64,000 nucleotides of DNA from Risungbinella massiliensis (GCF_000942395.1 NZ_LN812102.1:1276816-1340815), one strand, 5' to 3'. Counted from the first letter of the stretch, positions 17,372 through 25,863 are shown. The notes: a model not told the origin generated them from the letters alone. Numbers and translations: made by a program.

Positions 17372-18592
17372 ATGATTCGTCGTCATGGTTTTAAATTGAC
17401 ATTAATCAATGCAACTGGGTTCATTGGAATGTTTATCTTATCGATGATCCTTTATCTCGTTTTAGGTGCAATCATTATGGGGGTAGTAGGATTTGATTTT
17501 CTAAGTATATTTAATGAACTAGCAATCAATCCTTATGGTGCGGAAGAATTACTCATAAACAAATTGATAGATTCCGTTTGGATCTTCATATTAGTAGGAC
17601 TTCTCTTTTCTATCTTCGTTATCGTTTTGTCGGCTTTCTACTCTGGAGGAATTTATAAGTCCACTGCAAAAGCGGTATTTGAAGATCATGTTAGCTATAT
17701 GGACTTTTTCATTCAAGGTTTCCGATATTGGGTGAAACTCATTTTGCTTTGCTTGATACAGGTTGTGGTAATGCTTGTCTTTTTTGGAATCACTACATTG
17801 TTGTATTCCTTTACCATAGGTACTAGTTTGGAATTATGGATTAACTTTTTGGTAGTGATAGCTGAACTTATTATCATTCTTCCATTTTCCTTTGCTCCCA
17901 TTATTATCGTTCAGGAAAATGTTTCTGCTTTTAAAGGAGTTCTTCTTTCATTCAAACTATGGAAGAGCCCACTTTCATTTTTATGGACCTTCATCACGAT
18001 GTTCCTAATCGCTGTCGGTGTTATGATTGTGTTCTATGGAATAGGATTATTAATCGCTTTCTTCTTCGGCTTCTTCTCTGATCCTACCAGTTTCGATACA
18101 ACAAATTGGTTCGGTATTATAGTACTAATTATCTATGCGATTATCTTTTTAATCGTCTTTGTGCCTTTTACAATGACACTGATTACGGTATACCAAGTAA
18201 ACCGTTACCGCACTACCTTGCGTCCAAAACTATTTGGAGGTGGAAATCCTCCTTCCGGTGGTGGCAATGGTGGATTTACATATACTCCTCCAACTGATCC
18301 ATCACCTTATAACGGATCATCACCATATGTTGGTTATGGAAATGAATCCAATGACTCAAATAACTCTACTCCGTCCAACTATAGCTTTGGAAGTGATCCA
18401 ACACCGTCTACATCTAATGAAGAGGAGCAAAAACCTGCTAGTGGGACGACGAATACAAATCCAAGCCATGGTGGTGGCTCAAGCTTTGACCCTCCGTCAA
18501 GTTCGACTCCTTCCAATGATGGCGGGAATTTCAGCTTTGGAGATCAAAATAACTACACCAATTATGGCAGTGACAATACGAATAAATGGTAA
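17372..18592 (+). CDS. Polytopic membrane protein with a long disordered Gly/Ser/Asn/Pro tail
   Basis: Residues 1-285 contain about six hydrophobic segments and resemble uncharacterised Bacillales membrane proteins that have an FAPIIIVQENVSAFKGVLLSF-like signature, as in glycerophosphoryl-diester-type membrane domains. From residue 288 to the end (about 118 residues) the sequence is low-complexity, starting GGGNPPSGGGNGG and rich in N, S, P, G and T. GGGAGGC precedes the ATG by about 7 bases. The tail is probably disordered. I do not know the function. Confidence 0.78.
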   Translation: MIRRHGFKLTLINATGFIGMFILSMILYLVLGAIIMGVVGFDFLSIFNELAINPYGAEELLINKLIDSVWIFILVGLLFSIFVIVLSAFYSGGIYKSTAKAVFEDHVSYMDFFIQGFRYWVKLILLCLIQVVVMLVFFGITTLLYSFTIGTSLELWINFLVVIAELIIILPFSFAPIIIVQENVSAFKGVLLSFKLWKSPLSFLWTFITMFLIAVGVMIVFYGIGLLIAFFFGFFSDPTSFDTTNWFGIIVLIIYAIIFLIVFVPFTMTLITVYQVNRYRTTLRPKLFGGGNPPSGGGNGGFTYTPPTDPSPYNGSSPYVGYGNESNDSNNSTPSNYSFGSDPTPSTSNEEEQKPASGTTNTNPSHGGGSSFDPPSSSTPSNDGGNFSFGDQNNYTNYGSDNTNKW

Positions 18593-18597
18593 ATTAC

Positions 18598-18628
18598 AAG
18601 CCCCTCTAAACACTAGAGGGGCTTTTTC
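18598..18628 (+). terminator. Terminator after the membrane-protein gene
   Basis: AAGCCCCTCTA and TAGAGGGGCTT form a perfect 11-bp stem with a 5-base loop, followed by TTT. Confidence 0.85.
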
Positions 18629-18689
18629 TAAAAACTATTCAACTAAAAAAAATTCGATATAGAAGAAGAAGATAGCTTACTTATGCTCT

Positions 18690-19622
18690 TTATCGAAAAA
18701 TACGATCAATCTCTTTTATCTCTTCATCCGTTAAACGTACATCCAATGTTTTTAAATTGTTTAATACCTGATCTGCTCTCTTTGCACCGGGGATCAAAGC
18801 GTCTATTCCATCTTGGGTTAAATACCAAGCCAACACAACATGGGCAACTTCTACACCTTTAGCCTCTGCAATCTTACGTATAAGCTCCACTTTTTCTAGA
18901 TTTTGTACAAATGCTTCACCTTGAAAATGAGGCATTTTGGCACGAAGATCATGGAATACCATCTCTTTATTGTATTTACCAGCTAGCAAGCCAGATGCGA
19001 GAGGAAAGTATGGAATAAAGGAGATGTTGTGTTCTATAGCATATGGTAATAGTTCTTTCTCTGCGTCACGTTGCAATAAATTGTATTCCCCTTGATAGAC
19101 ATCAACATAACCATCTTTATTCGCTTCTTTCAGTTGCTCAATAGAAAAGTTAGACACACCAATTGCTCTAATTTTGCCTTCATCTTTGAGCTGTTTTAAA
19201 GCACCAACTGCCTCGTCTTTTGGTGTTTCTTGATCTGGAAAATGAATATAATACAAATCTATGTAATCCGTTTGCAACCGTTTCAAACTATCTTCTACCG
19301 ATTGCTTTAGAAAAGCAGGTGAATTGTCAAACACAATGTCTTTTCCAACAAACTTGTGAGCTCCTTTTGTAGCAAGGACGACACCTTCTCGAACACCTGC
19401 TTCTTTCAGAACTTCCCCAATTAATTCCTCTGAACGTTCTGGTCCGTAAATATAAGCCGTATCCAAGAAATTCATACCATGATCCAATGCTGCCCGAACT
19501 AAGTCTTTTCCCACTTGTTCATCTAAGTTAGGATAAAGATTATGTCCACCAACTGCATTTGTGCCAAGTCCAATAGGATTTACATACAAATCTGTTTTTC
19601 CGAGTTGTATTTTTCTTGTCAT
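18690..19622 (-). CDS. Aldo/keto reductase
   Basis: The 310-residue protein has the family landmarks [21 protein letters not shown] (Asp and Tyr of the catalytic tetrad), LATKGAHK (Lys), DLYYIHFPD (His) and the NADPH-binding end [14 protein letters not shown]. It would reduce aldehydes or ketones with NADPH; the substrate is unknown. AAGGAG lies 8 bases before the ATG. It resembles the B. subtilis IolS/YccK branch. It stands alone between the uvrC/membrane-protein region and the Nudix gene. Confidence 0.9.
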   Translation of the reverse strand: MTRKIQLGKTDLYVNPIGLGTNAVGGHNLYPNLDEQVGKDLVRAALDHGMNFLDTAYIYGPERSEELIGEVLKEAGVREGVVLATKGAHKFVGKDIVFDNSPAFLKQSVEDSLKRLQTDYIDLYYIHFPDQETPKDEAVGALKQLKDEGKIRAIGVSNFSIEQLKEANKDGYVDVYQGEYNLLQRDAEKELLPYAIEHNISFIPYFPLASGLLAGKYNKEMVFHDLRAKMPHFQGEAFVQNLEKVELIRKIAEAKGVEVAHVVLAWYLTQDGIDALIPGAKRADQVLNNLKTLDVRLTDEEIKEIDRIFR

Positions 19623-19738
19623 CTAGCCAACTCCTTCGAGTATTGAAATATCACGATATCTAAATTCCCCTTATTAAAAAAAATTAACATGATATTTTTA
19701 TGGGACATATGAATTAGAGATACCTAGCTCTGTTGCTA

Positions 19739-20371
19739 TCATTCTGGTTCCTTTAGATTCTTACTGATTAATTCTATTATGCTCTCATAATAAGATAGGT
19801 CATGTGGGACAAATTGATTTTTGTTTACCATCATCTGAATCGGTATTTTGTTTCCAACATCATCCATCTCAAAACCTTCCACGCTAATTTCTTCTTTTTC
19901 TCCTAACCAGAGTTCTCGAAAGTCATCAAATTTCGCCTTCACTATCCCCGAAACTTCTTCTCTTTGTAGATTGTATTCGTCTAAATGAATATTACTTTGA
20001 TATAAAAATACATGAGCTAATTCTTTATCCATAAAGTCGTCCTTTATGGCACAATATTTGATCACACCCATGGAGATCAGCTCGTCCATTAAGACATCGA
20101 TTCCTATTTCTTCTTTCACTTCTCTTATACCATCCCCAATTGACTCATGAGCCAATATATGTCCAGCAGCGGTAATGTCGAAAAGATCAGGATAATCCTT
20201 TTTCCATTCACTACGAATTTGCAAATGAATATAGTCTATCCCATTTTCGTTACTCGTGATCCAACAGTGGAATGTCTTATGCCAGTACCCCTTGTTGTGT
20301 ACTTCAGAACGCGTAGCCACTCCTAACTCGTTTCCATGTTCGTCGAATGTTTTTATTATTTCGTTTTCCAT
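19739..20371 (-). CDS. Nudix hydrolase, isopentenyl-diphosphate-isomerase-like
   Basis: The 210-residue product contains GHILAHESIGDGIREVKEEIGID, a Nudix box in the form common to YfcD-type proteins. The N-terminal DEHGNELGVATRSEVHNKGYWHKTFHCWI is typical of the same group. Such enzymes cleave nucleoside-diphosphate-like or prenyl-diphosphate compounds, and the exact substrate is open. I start at MENEIIKTFDEHG after AAAGGAG; a longer frame adds 29 residues with no family support. Confidence 0.85.
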   Translation of the reverse strand: MENEIIKTFDEHGNELGVATRSEVHNKGYWHKTFHCWITSNENGIDYIHLQIRSEWKKDYPDLFDITAAGHILAHESIGDGIREVKEEIGIDVLMDELISMGVIKYCAIKDDFMDKELAHVFLYQSNIHLDEYNLQREEVSGIVKAKFDDFRELWLGEKEEISVEGFEMDDVGNKIPIQMMVNKNQFVPHDLSYYESIIELISKNLKEPE

Positions 20372-20419
20372 TGTTGTACTTCTCCTTTGGATTTTTGAGT
20401 TATTTTCTAGTGGTATATA

Positions 20420-20451
20420 GAAAAAGCAACTCCTCCCTCGGGAAGAGTCGC
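20420..20451 (-). terminator. Terminator after trxA
   Basis: GC-ACTCTTCCC pairs with GGGAGGAGT-GC and TTTTTC follows on the minus strand. Confidence 0.75.
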
Positions 20452-20476
20452 CTTTCATTCGTCTATATCTTTATGA

Positions 20477-20800
20477 TTATGCGTATTCTTTCAGCCATTC
20501 AACCAATTGTTCTTTTGGTTGTAGACCAGATAGTTTGGAAACCATTTTTCCGTCTTTGAAAACGATCATGGTTGGAATGCTCATAATACCAAATTTCCCA
20601 GCAGTTTCTGGGTTGTTATCTACATTGATCTTGGCAATCTTCACTTGATCGCCTATCTCTTGATCTACTTCTTCAAGGATTGGAGCGAGCATTTTACAAG
20701 GTCCGCACCAAGGAGCCCAAAAGTCTACTAGAACTGTGCCAGTGCCTTCGGCTTCTACATTATTCGCAAAGTTTTGATCTGTTACTTCTACAATCGCCAT
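20477..20800 (-). CDS. trxA: Thioredoxin
   Basis: The 107-residue protein carries the redox-active WCGPC (C32, C35) and the conserved cis-proline loop SIPTMIVFKDG. It keeps cytosolic protein thiols reduced, using electrons from thioredoxin reductase. GAGG lies before the ATG. The gene has its own terminator and is separated from etfA by another terminator, so it is probably transcribed alone. Its place between uvrC and etfA is the conserved Bacillales one. Confidence 0.96.
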   Translation of the reverse strand: MAIVEVTDQNFANNVEAEGTGTVLVDFWAPWCGPCKMLAPILEEVDQEIGDQVKIAKINVDNNPETAGKFGIMSIPTMIVFKDGKMVSKLSGLQPKEQLVEWLKEYA

Positions 20801-20895
20801 CAGCGAGTACCTCCTCTATCTTTACAACGACAAATCGTTGTTAGTATACCACGCAGGGAGAATTCCTACCATGCCAGTCTTATGATAAGCATATG

Positions 20896-20940
20896 GAAAA
20901 AGAGAAACAGGCGTACTCGAAGTGTTTCCGAATTCGCCTG
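20896..20940 (-). terminator. Terminator of etfBA
   Basis: CAGGCG pairs with CGCCTG around an extended TTCG/CGAG-containing stem, followed on the minus strand by TTTCTCTTTTT. Confidence 0.7.
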
Positions 20941-20968
20941 ACTCATATTCTCACTGTAAGGTATATAT

Positions 20969-21958
20969 TTACGCTTTTGCTCCATTTAAAACCTGTTTTA
21001 GTTCTTGGGTTAAAAGTGGAACTACTTCGAATAGATCACCAACTATGCCATAATCCGCTATTTGGAAGATTGGAGCTTCAGGGTCTTTGTTGATCGCCAC
21101 GATCACTTTTGAGTTGGACATTCCTGCTACATGTTGGATTGCTCCCGAGATGCCACATGCTATATAGAGATCAGGGGTTACTACTTTCCCTGTTTGACCA
21201 ATTTGAAGGGCATAGTCACAATATCCAGAATCGCAAGCACCACGAGAAGCACCTACCGCAGCACCTAGAACATCAGCGAGTTCTTGAAGTGGTTGGAAAC
21301 CTTCAGCACTTTTCACTCCACGCCCACCTGAAATAACAACCCGGGCTTCGCTGAGATCTACACCATCTGTTGCTTTCCGAACTACATTTTGGACAATAGT
21401 GCGAAGTAGTGACTTATCCAAGTTCACCGATACTTCTGTTACGGTAACATCCCGATTGGGATCAGCTGAACTCGCTTCGATATTATTTGGACGTATCGTA
21501 GCAAACAACATGCCACTCTGTACTTTTTTCTTGGCAAATGCTTTTCCTGCATAGATTGGACGAGTGAATACAATCTCCCCATCCAAGACTTCTAAAGATG
21601 TGCAATCCGAAAGAAGTCCTGTTCCGAGCCGAGCTGCAAGGCGTGGGCTAATATCTCGTCCTACCGCCGTATGACCCGTAAGAATGGCATCTGGTTGTAC
21701 TTGATCAATAATTTGACGATAAGCTTGGAAATAGGCATCGGTTGTATATTGATCAAAAGATGCATCGGTCACCACCAATACTTGGTCAGCTCCATGGTGC
21801 CCTAAAGTTTTGCCTAATTCTGTAGCATTGCTCCCCAATACAGCAGCTACTACTTCCCCATTTCCGGCAATCTTCCGAGCGGCTGCTAGGCTCTCAAGCG
21901 CGACTTGACGTAATTTTTGTTCCCGAACATCTGCTAAAACCAATACTTTTGTGCTCAT
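20969..21958 (-). CDS. etfA: Electron transfer flavoprotein, alpha subunit
   Basis: The 329-residue protein ends with the ETF-alpha FAD-binding domain: [47 protein letters not shown] and [16 protein letters not shown]. With EtfB it accepts electrons from acyl-CoA dehydrogenases during fatty-acid beta-oxidation and passes them to the quinone pool. It follows etfB by 16 bp and ends at a terminator. Confidence 0.96.
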   Translation of the reverse strand: MSTKVLVLADVREQKLRQVALESLAAARKIAGNGEVVAAVLGSNATELGKTLGHHGADQVLVVTDASFDQYTTDAYFQAYRQIIDQVQPDAILTGHTAVGRDISPRLAARLGTGLLSDCTSLEVLDGEIVFTRPIYAGKAFAKKKVQSGMLFATIRPNNIEASSADPNRDVTVTEVSVNLDKSLLRTIVQNVVRKATDGVDLSEARVVISGGRGVKSAEGFQPLQELADVLGAAVGASRGACDSGYCDYALQIGQTGKVVTPDLYIACGISGAIQHVAGMSNSKVIVAINKDPEAPIFQIADYGIVGDLFEVVPLLTQELKQVLNGAKA

Positions 21959-21974
21959 TTGAACCTCTCCCCTC

Positions 21975-22754
21975 TTAGATTACTTTCGCTTCTTTATGCA
22001 GACGATCCACTAGCTCTTTCACCTGTTCACTGATCTCGCCTGACAACACTACACCTGCTTGTTTTGGTGGAGGTAAGAAGAGGCTTTCTGTAGTGGTTTT
22101 TGCCTCTAACTTTTCGTCTTCTAGATCTAAATCGTCTAGATCCACTGTTGTAAGCGGTTTCTTTTTTGCTTTCATAATTCCAGGTAAAGATGGGTAACGA
22201 GGATCATTTAACCCCTGTTGAGCAGTTAGGAGAATCGGAAGTTGGCTCTCGATCACCTCTTGATCTCCCTCTACATCTTTCTCGACGATTACTTTTTCTC
22301 CCTCAATAGTTAACTTCGTAATGGTGGAGATATGGGCAATTTGGAGTAGTTCAGCTAAACGTGGACCAACTTGAGCAGAACCATAATCTACAGCCATATA
22401 ACCACAAAGGATAATATCAAATTCGAGATCTTCCTCTTCGATCGTAGCCTTTATAATGTGCGCAATAGAATGCTCGTCTAACTCTCCCTCAGCCTCCTCA
22501 ATATCTACTAGTACTGCTTTATCTGCACCCATTGCTAAAGCTGTACGTAGTGCCGTTTTGGATTCTTCTGTACCTACTGTCAATACCGTTACTTCTCCAC
22601 CGTGTGCTTCTTTCAACCGAATCGCTTCTTCCACCGCATATTCATCATACGGATTTACCACTAACTCTACTCCATCTTCTACAATCGCACCGTTCTGAAT
22701 CACAATTTTCTCTTCTGTGTCAAAGGTCTGCTTTAGGCATACCAAAATATTCAA
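21975..22754 (-). CDS. etfB: Electron transfer flavoprotein, beta subunit
   Basis: The 259-residue product has MNILVCLKQTFDTEEKI, VNPYDEYAVEEAIRLKE and the AMP-binding region DIILCGYMAVDYGSAQVGPRLAELL. It pairs with EtfA. In B. subtilis a fadB enoyl-CoA hydratase sits between fadR and etfB; no such gene is present here. The gap to fadR holds only a 12-bp hairpin. Confidence 0.96.
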   Translation of the reverse strand: MNILVCLKQTFDTEEKIVIQNGAIVEDGVELVVNPYDEYAVEEAIRLKEAHGGEVTVLTVGTEESKTALRTALAMGADKAVLVDIEEAEGELDEHSIAHIIKATIEEEDLEFDIILCGYMAVDYGSAQVGPRLAELLQIAHISTITKLTIEGEKVIVEKDVEGDQEVIESQLPILLTAQQGLNDPRYPSLPGIMKAKKKPLTTVDLDDLDLEDEKLEAKTTTESLFLPPPKQAGVVLSGEISEQVKELVDRLHKEAKVI

Positions 22755-22811
22755 ACTGTTATCCCCCTTTTTGTCATTCCTATTATTAGGAGTAATAAGA
22801 ATATTATCGAT

Positions 22812-22850
22812 ATAGGTTTCTTCCCTTTTTTAGAAGCAGAAGAAACCTAT
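22812..22850. terminator. 12-bp hairpin between fadR and etfB
   Basis: ATAGGTTTCTTC and GAAGAAACCTAT are exact complements with a 15-base loop. There is no adjacent T run on the minus strand, so it may be an RNA-stabilising structure between cistrons. Confidence 0.45.
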
Positions 22851-22877
22851 CTATTCGATTTGTTTTAAAACCATAAA

Positions 22878-23486
22878 CTATCTTGAAACACCTACAGGCT
22901 CACGCTTGCCCATTCCTCCCACAAATAGTTGATGAATAGGCTCAATCTGGTCGACAAGTCGATACTTACGATCATTCATAATCCAAGAACTAGCCGTCTC
23001 ATCTAACGTTCCAAAGATCATTTTGCGAGCCACCCGAATGTCTAAGTCAGATCGGAACAATCCAGTTTCAATACCAAACTGAATAACACTATCGATGAGC
23101 GCAAAATATTTTTTTAGGATGGTGCCTAACTCCTGACGGATCGCAGGGTTAGATTGACGCAACTCAATCTGTGTCACAATTGCAAGCTGAGGATCTTGTT
23201 CTAAGTTTTCAAAGTGGAGACGGATTAGATGATAAAGTTGTTCACTTGGTGAGTCATAATGAGACAATTGTTCAGTGGCATCATCAATAAATTTGCCCAT
23301 TTTTTCACTAAAGAGAGATATCAATACATCTTCTTTGTTATTAAAGTAAAGATAAATAGTTCCGTCCGCTACTTTTGCTTCTTTCGCAATCCGAGAAACC
23401 TGTGCTTGATGGTAACCATTCTCCGCAATTACTTTCACTGCCGCGTCTAATATTGCTTCGTATTTTTCACCTGTTCGTTTTGCCAT
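22878..23486 (-). CDS. fadR: TetR-family fatty-acid degradation repressor FadR
   Basis: The 202-residue protein starts MAKRTGEKYEAILDAAVKVI and has the helix-turn-helix VSRIAKEAKVADGTIYLYFNNKEDVL. It matches Bacillus FadR, which represses lcfA, fadR and etf genes until long-chain acyl-CoA binds. I start at the ATG after GGAGAGGG. A perfect FadR-type palindrome lies 24 bases upstream, which implies autoregulation. It sits beside etfBA as in B. subtilis, but its former neighbour lcfA is now 4.7 kb away. Confidence 0.93.
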   Translation of the reverse strand: MAKRTGEKYEAILDAAVKVIAENGYHQAQVSRIAKEAKVADGTIYLYFNNKEDVLISLFSEKMGKFIDDATEQLSHYDSPSEQLYHLIRLHFENLEQDPQLAIVTQIELRQSNPAIRQELGTILKKYFALIDSVIQFGIETGLFRSDLDIRVARKMIFGTLDETASSWIMNDRKYRLVDQIEPIHQLFVGGMGKREPVGVSR

Positions 23487-23510
23487 AAAAAATAAACCCT
23501 CTCCAAAAAA

Positions 23511-23528
23511 TGAATGACTGTTCATTCA
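23511..23528. promoter_or_regulatory. FadR operator upstream of fadR
   Basis: TGAATGACTGTTCATTCA has perfect 7-bp arms (TGAATGA/TCATTCA) with a 4-base centre, which is the known Bacillus FadR consensus. It lies just before the fadR start. Confidence 0.88.
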
Positions 23529-23623
23529 AATTAATTTTAGTTGGAATATAAACTAATGTCAATGAAAGAACACAGAAAATAGACATACCCCTGTGTTCCA
23601 CGATAAAAGCATATTGTAGGTTG

Positions 23624-24190
23624 TTACATCGAGTAAGTTGTACAATGCCAATGTTTAGAATCCGATTTTCTTTTACCTTGCCAACCCATTTTTTGTAGTT
23701 CTTTTGCAATTAACAAATTAAAAAATCCATGCCCAACCAAAGCTACTGATTTATGTTTTTGAGCATATTCAGTTAATAATAAACTTGCCTTTTTCGCTCT
23801 CTGTATTTTGGCATTGCTTACCGATTCACATCTCCTTGCATAACCACTAAGCCATAAACACCGAAAAAGAACTGCCCATACGTTAGATGTTAGTTTTATA
23901 CCCCAAAAATTGATATCAGGATCAGGCAATTCTGTTTCACGAAATAGTGGAAGGGATATGGTTTTTACATTTTTATTTAATATCTGTGCTGATTCAATTG
24001 ATCTTTTTAAATCACTAGTAATCACTATATTCGCTTGTGAAATTTTTTCAAGTGTATTGGCGGGATACACATTCTCTTCGAATACTCCATGGGAATCATA
24101 TTGTTCAACCCATTTTTTAAAATCCTTGCAAGTTATTTGAGCCTGCTCAGTATATTTAGATTTACCATGTCGAATCAATGATATTTCCAT
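23624..24190 (-). CDS. Histidine phosphatase family protein
   Basis: The 188-residue protein begins MEISLIRHGKSKYTE, where RHG is the phosphoryl-accepting histidine motif, and has the second histidine in VALVGHGFFNLLIAKEL. It also has the middle landmark ITSDLKRSIESAQIL. Such proteins remove phosphate from small molecules or proteins; the substrate is unknown. The gene belongs to the segment inserted between fadR and lcfA. No close partner is seen. Confidence 0.83.
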   Translation of the reverse strand: MEISLIRHGKSKYTEQAQITCKDFKKWVEQYDSHGVFEENVYPANTLEKISQANIVITSDLKRSIESAQILNKNVKTISLPLFRETELPDPDINFWGIKLTSNVWAVLFRCLWLSGYARRCESVSNAKIQRAKKASLLLTEYAQKHKSVALVGHGFFNLLIAKELQKMGWQGKRKSDSKHWHCTTYSM

Positions 24191-24307
24191 TTATAAATCT
24201 CCTGTATAGTTTTAGTATTTCGTATTTTCATAACGGAAACTATACCAAAGAAATGCAATCCACTCCATTACGGCTGTTTTATAGACGTTACACAAATTTT
24301 CTAACAG

Positions 24308-24446
24308 AGCATGTTGCATAATTAGGCTAAAGCCAGAGGTTTTCCCCTTTTGAGATGCGACTATGAGTGGTAGGGATCCGGAGCAGATCAGAAGCGGGAA
24401 AACCGGCGGCGCGCCTATGTTGAACTTTGATTTATGTATCAAGCTA
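24308..24446 (+). mobile_element. MITE copy 2 (139 bp)
   Basis: This copy is about 85 percent identical by eye to copy 1 and of the same length. It begins AGCATGTTGCATAATTAG and ends TTTATGTATCAAGCTA. The flanks TAACAG (left) and TAACAT (right) could be a decayed target duplication. It contains the same GGTTTTCCC/GGGAAAACC pair and GGCGGCGCGCC. Confidence 0.85.
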
Positions 24447-24520
24447 TAACATAATAATGAGAGAAAAGGAGGTTGAGAAATTGAAACTTACCGGATCTAG
24501 CATCTATTTACGATTTTTTT

Positions 24521-24658
24521 ATGCGAGTATTAGAAAAAGCAGGCTTTATCAAAGAAGGAATTGCACGAAAAAATGTGCAGATCAATGGACGTTGGGAAGA
24601 CCACCAAATACTCGCAATTATCCAAGAAGATTTAGGGTACTTAGATATATATTCTTGA
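24521..24658 (+). pseudogene. C-terminal remnant of a RimJ/RimL-type acetyltransferase
   Basis: The frame reads RVLEKAGFIKEGIARKNVQ and then INGRWEDHQILAIIQEDLG, the standard last third of RimJ/RimL-like GNAT enzymes. The acetyl-CoA binding part is missing. A MITE ends 75 bp upstream, and an IS605-type right end begins at the stop codon, so the gene was probably destroyed by these insertions. Confidence 0.78.
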
Positions 24659-24833
24659 GACTCCACACGCTTGAAAGCGTGGGATTCTTGAGTAGTTAGC
24701 GTTCTCAATCCATTTCTGCTTTGAACAACTCTCCAGTTCAGGGCTGTCTCATCAGCCCATCCCATGCAGTTAGAGATGTACCTACATGGGCGGAACACCT
24801 GTTACCAGTGTTCTAGTTCCTTATCATGAACTC

Positions 24834-24898
24834 TAATAGTTTTACGCAGTAGGAGAATCTTTTGCCACTGCAACCCCATACTATTACATTTTCAAGGA
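24834..24898 (-). ncRNA. Structured RNA core of element C
   Basis: On the minus strand: CCTTGAAAATG, helix 1 (TAATAG/CTATTA), TATGGGGTT, helix 2 (GCAGT/ACTGC), GTAAAA, then closing of helix 1. Both helices differ in sequence from copy B at 15018-15080 yet keep pairing, while the linkers (A-GGGTT and GTAAA) are conserved. Confidence 0.6.
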
Positions 24899-25019
24899 AC
24901 AAAATCTGCTACAAGCAGTATGAGCACCGCTCATGTATTCTGTATTTCGATCAATTGTTTCCAAATCCTTTTTAAAAATGGTTGCTCTAAGCATCCCTAC
25001 AAAGGGGATACCGAGCAAC

Positions 25020-25063
25020 GCCGCCTTTCATCCCACGATTGAAACCGTGGGATGAAAGGCGGC
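25020..25063. repeat. Perfect 18-bp-arm palindrome at the left end of element C
   Basis: GCCGCCTTTCATCCCACG and its exact complement flank ATTGAAAC. The tnpA/tnpB element has a decayed counterpart at 6334-6368 (CCCTTTCAT...CCCCATTGAAATGGGG), so the palindrome belongs to this family's left end. Confidence 0.85.
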
Positions 25064-25087
25064 AAAATTCTGGTAAACAAATGAGAC

Positions 25088-25119
25088 AAAGCGACCTACC
25101 AATTCAGGTACGTCGCTTT
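25088..25119 (-). terminator. Terminator after the HEPN gene
   Basis: AGCGAC(G)TACC pairs with GGTA(G)GTCGCT, with short T runs on both strands. Confidence 0.65.
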
Positions 25120-25784
25120 TAGATGATATGTTCTTCCATAAATCTTCTTGTCCAGCGAATAAAATCTTCCACATCTTCTTTGGTAAACTGATCCCATGAT
25201 CCATGTGCCGCTTTATTGCGCACATCTTGGTAAGCAGTCACTTGTTTTTGTGTCAATTTATGATAGACACCTGCTTTGACAAGACTTACATTCATCTGCT
25301 CCACTCTTGAGTTAGAGGTGATCGGAATTTCATGAACTTGACAGAGCCGTCGTAGCCCATCTTCTAGAACACAACCTGTGATAACTGCCGATGCGCCATA
25401 GTATTGAAACTCAAGTAGATGCTCTGCTTGCTCCAATAAATCATCAAAAAATTCAGCAGCCAAAAGCGTTTTGAGATTCGTTAGAAACCCATGTTCAAAC
25501 TCATCTTGTGCGGCTTGTAAAATACCCAGAGCAGTACGCAAACTACGAGGTCGATCTATGTCTCCAATTCCTCGTATGTTTTCCATAAAGATCGATTCTC
25601 GTCCAAATACAATAAGGAGTAGATTTTGCGCACTGGTTAGAAATTGATATGCTTTCTGTTCGTCCAACACGGTATACGTTAAGTTCAGTCCCTCTGACTC
25701 GTGCTTCCTTTCTGTTAGGAGAACATCTTCACCTAATTGAACCAACGTTCGAAAACGCTGGAGAATCCGTGCTTGTGTGTTCAA
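25119..25784 (-). CDS. HEPN-domain protein (DUF4145-like), possible ribonuclease
   Basis: The 221-residue protein has a helical N-terminal half and a C-terminal HEPN-type domain. R189 and H194 in VRNKAAHGSW form the R-x4-H motif that is catalytic in HEPN ribonucleases. GCVLEDGLRRLC precedes it, as in DUF4145 proteins. HEPN proteins act as toxins, in antiphage defence or in RNA processing. No MNT or other standard antitoxin gene is adjacent, so the role is open. It is flanked by an IS605-type element and the M20 amidohydrolase. Confidence 0.78.
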   Translation of the reverse strand: MNTQARILQRFRTLVQLGEDVLLTERKHESEGLNLTYTVLDEQKAYQFLTSAQNLLLIVFGRESIFMENIRGIGDIDRPRSLRTALGILQAAQDEFEHGFLTNLKTLLAAEFFDDLLEQAEHLLEFQYYGASAVITGCVLEDGLRRLCQVHEIPITSNSRVEQMNVSLVKAGVYHKLTQKQVTAYQDVRNKAAHGSWDQFTKEDVEDFIRWTRRFMEEHII

Positions 25785-25863
25785 TTCCTACACCTACCTA
25801 GAATCTAGATTTGAGGATAAAATCCTCTCTAGTTTCTATGGTATTCAACAGAAATACTTTGTT

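Larger units (their letters stand above)
24655..25078 (-). mobile_element. Non-autonomous IS605-type element carrying a structured RNA (copy C)
   Basis: Its left end has the hairpin TTGCTC...GAGCAA (24982-25018), nearly identical to that of the tnpA/tnpB element, followed by a 44-bp palindrome. The right end is the hairpin CCCACGCTTTCAAGCGTG ending in GAGTCTCAAG. The interior has no ORF but many hairpins on the minus strand (for example GGGCTG ATGAGA CAGCCC and GAACAC...GTGTTC). It shares the RNA core of element B. Confidence 0.68.

Noticed and set aside
24427-24699. 90-aa plus-strand ORF over the MITE end and the GNAT remnant
   Set aside because: It is out of frame with the recognisable acetyltransferase residues and has no family-like sequence.
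15018-24898. Naming the shared RNA core as HEARO/IscB omega RNA
   Set aside because: I cannot verify the Rfam consensus from memory, and no IscB gene is present; it is kept as an untested possibility.
25020-25063. CRISPR-like repeat because of the ATTGAAAC core
   Set aside because: There is only one unit with a perfect palindrome and no spacers, and it is the left end of an IS605-type element.
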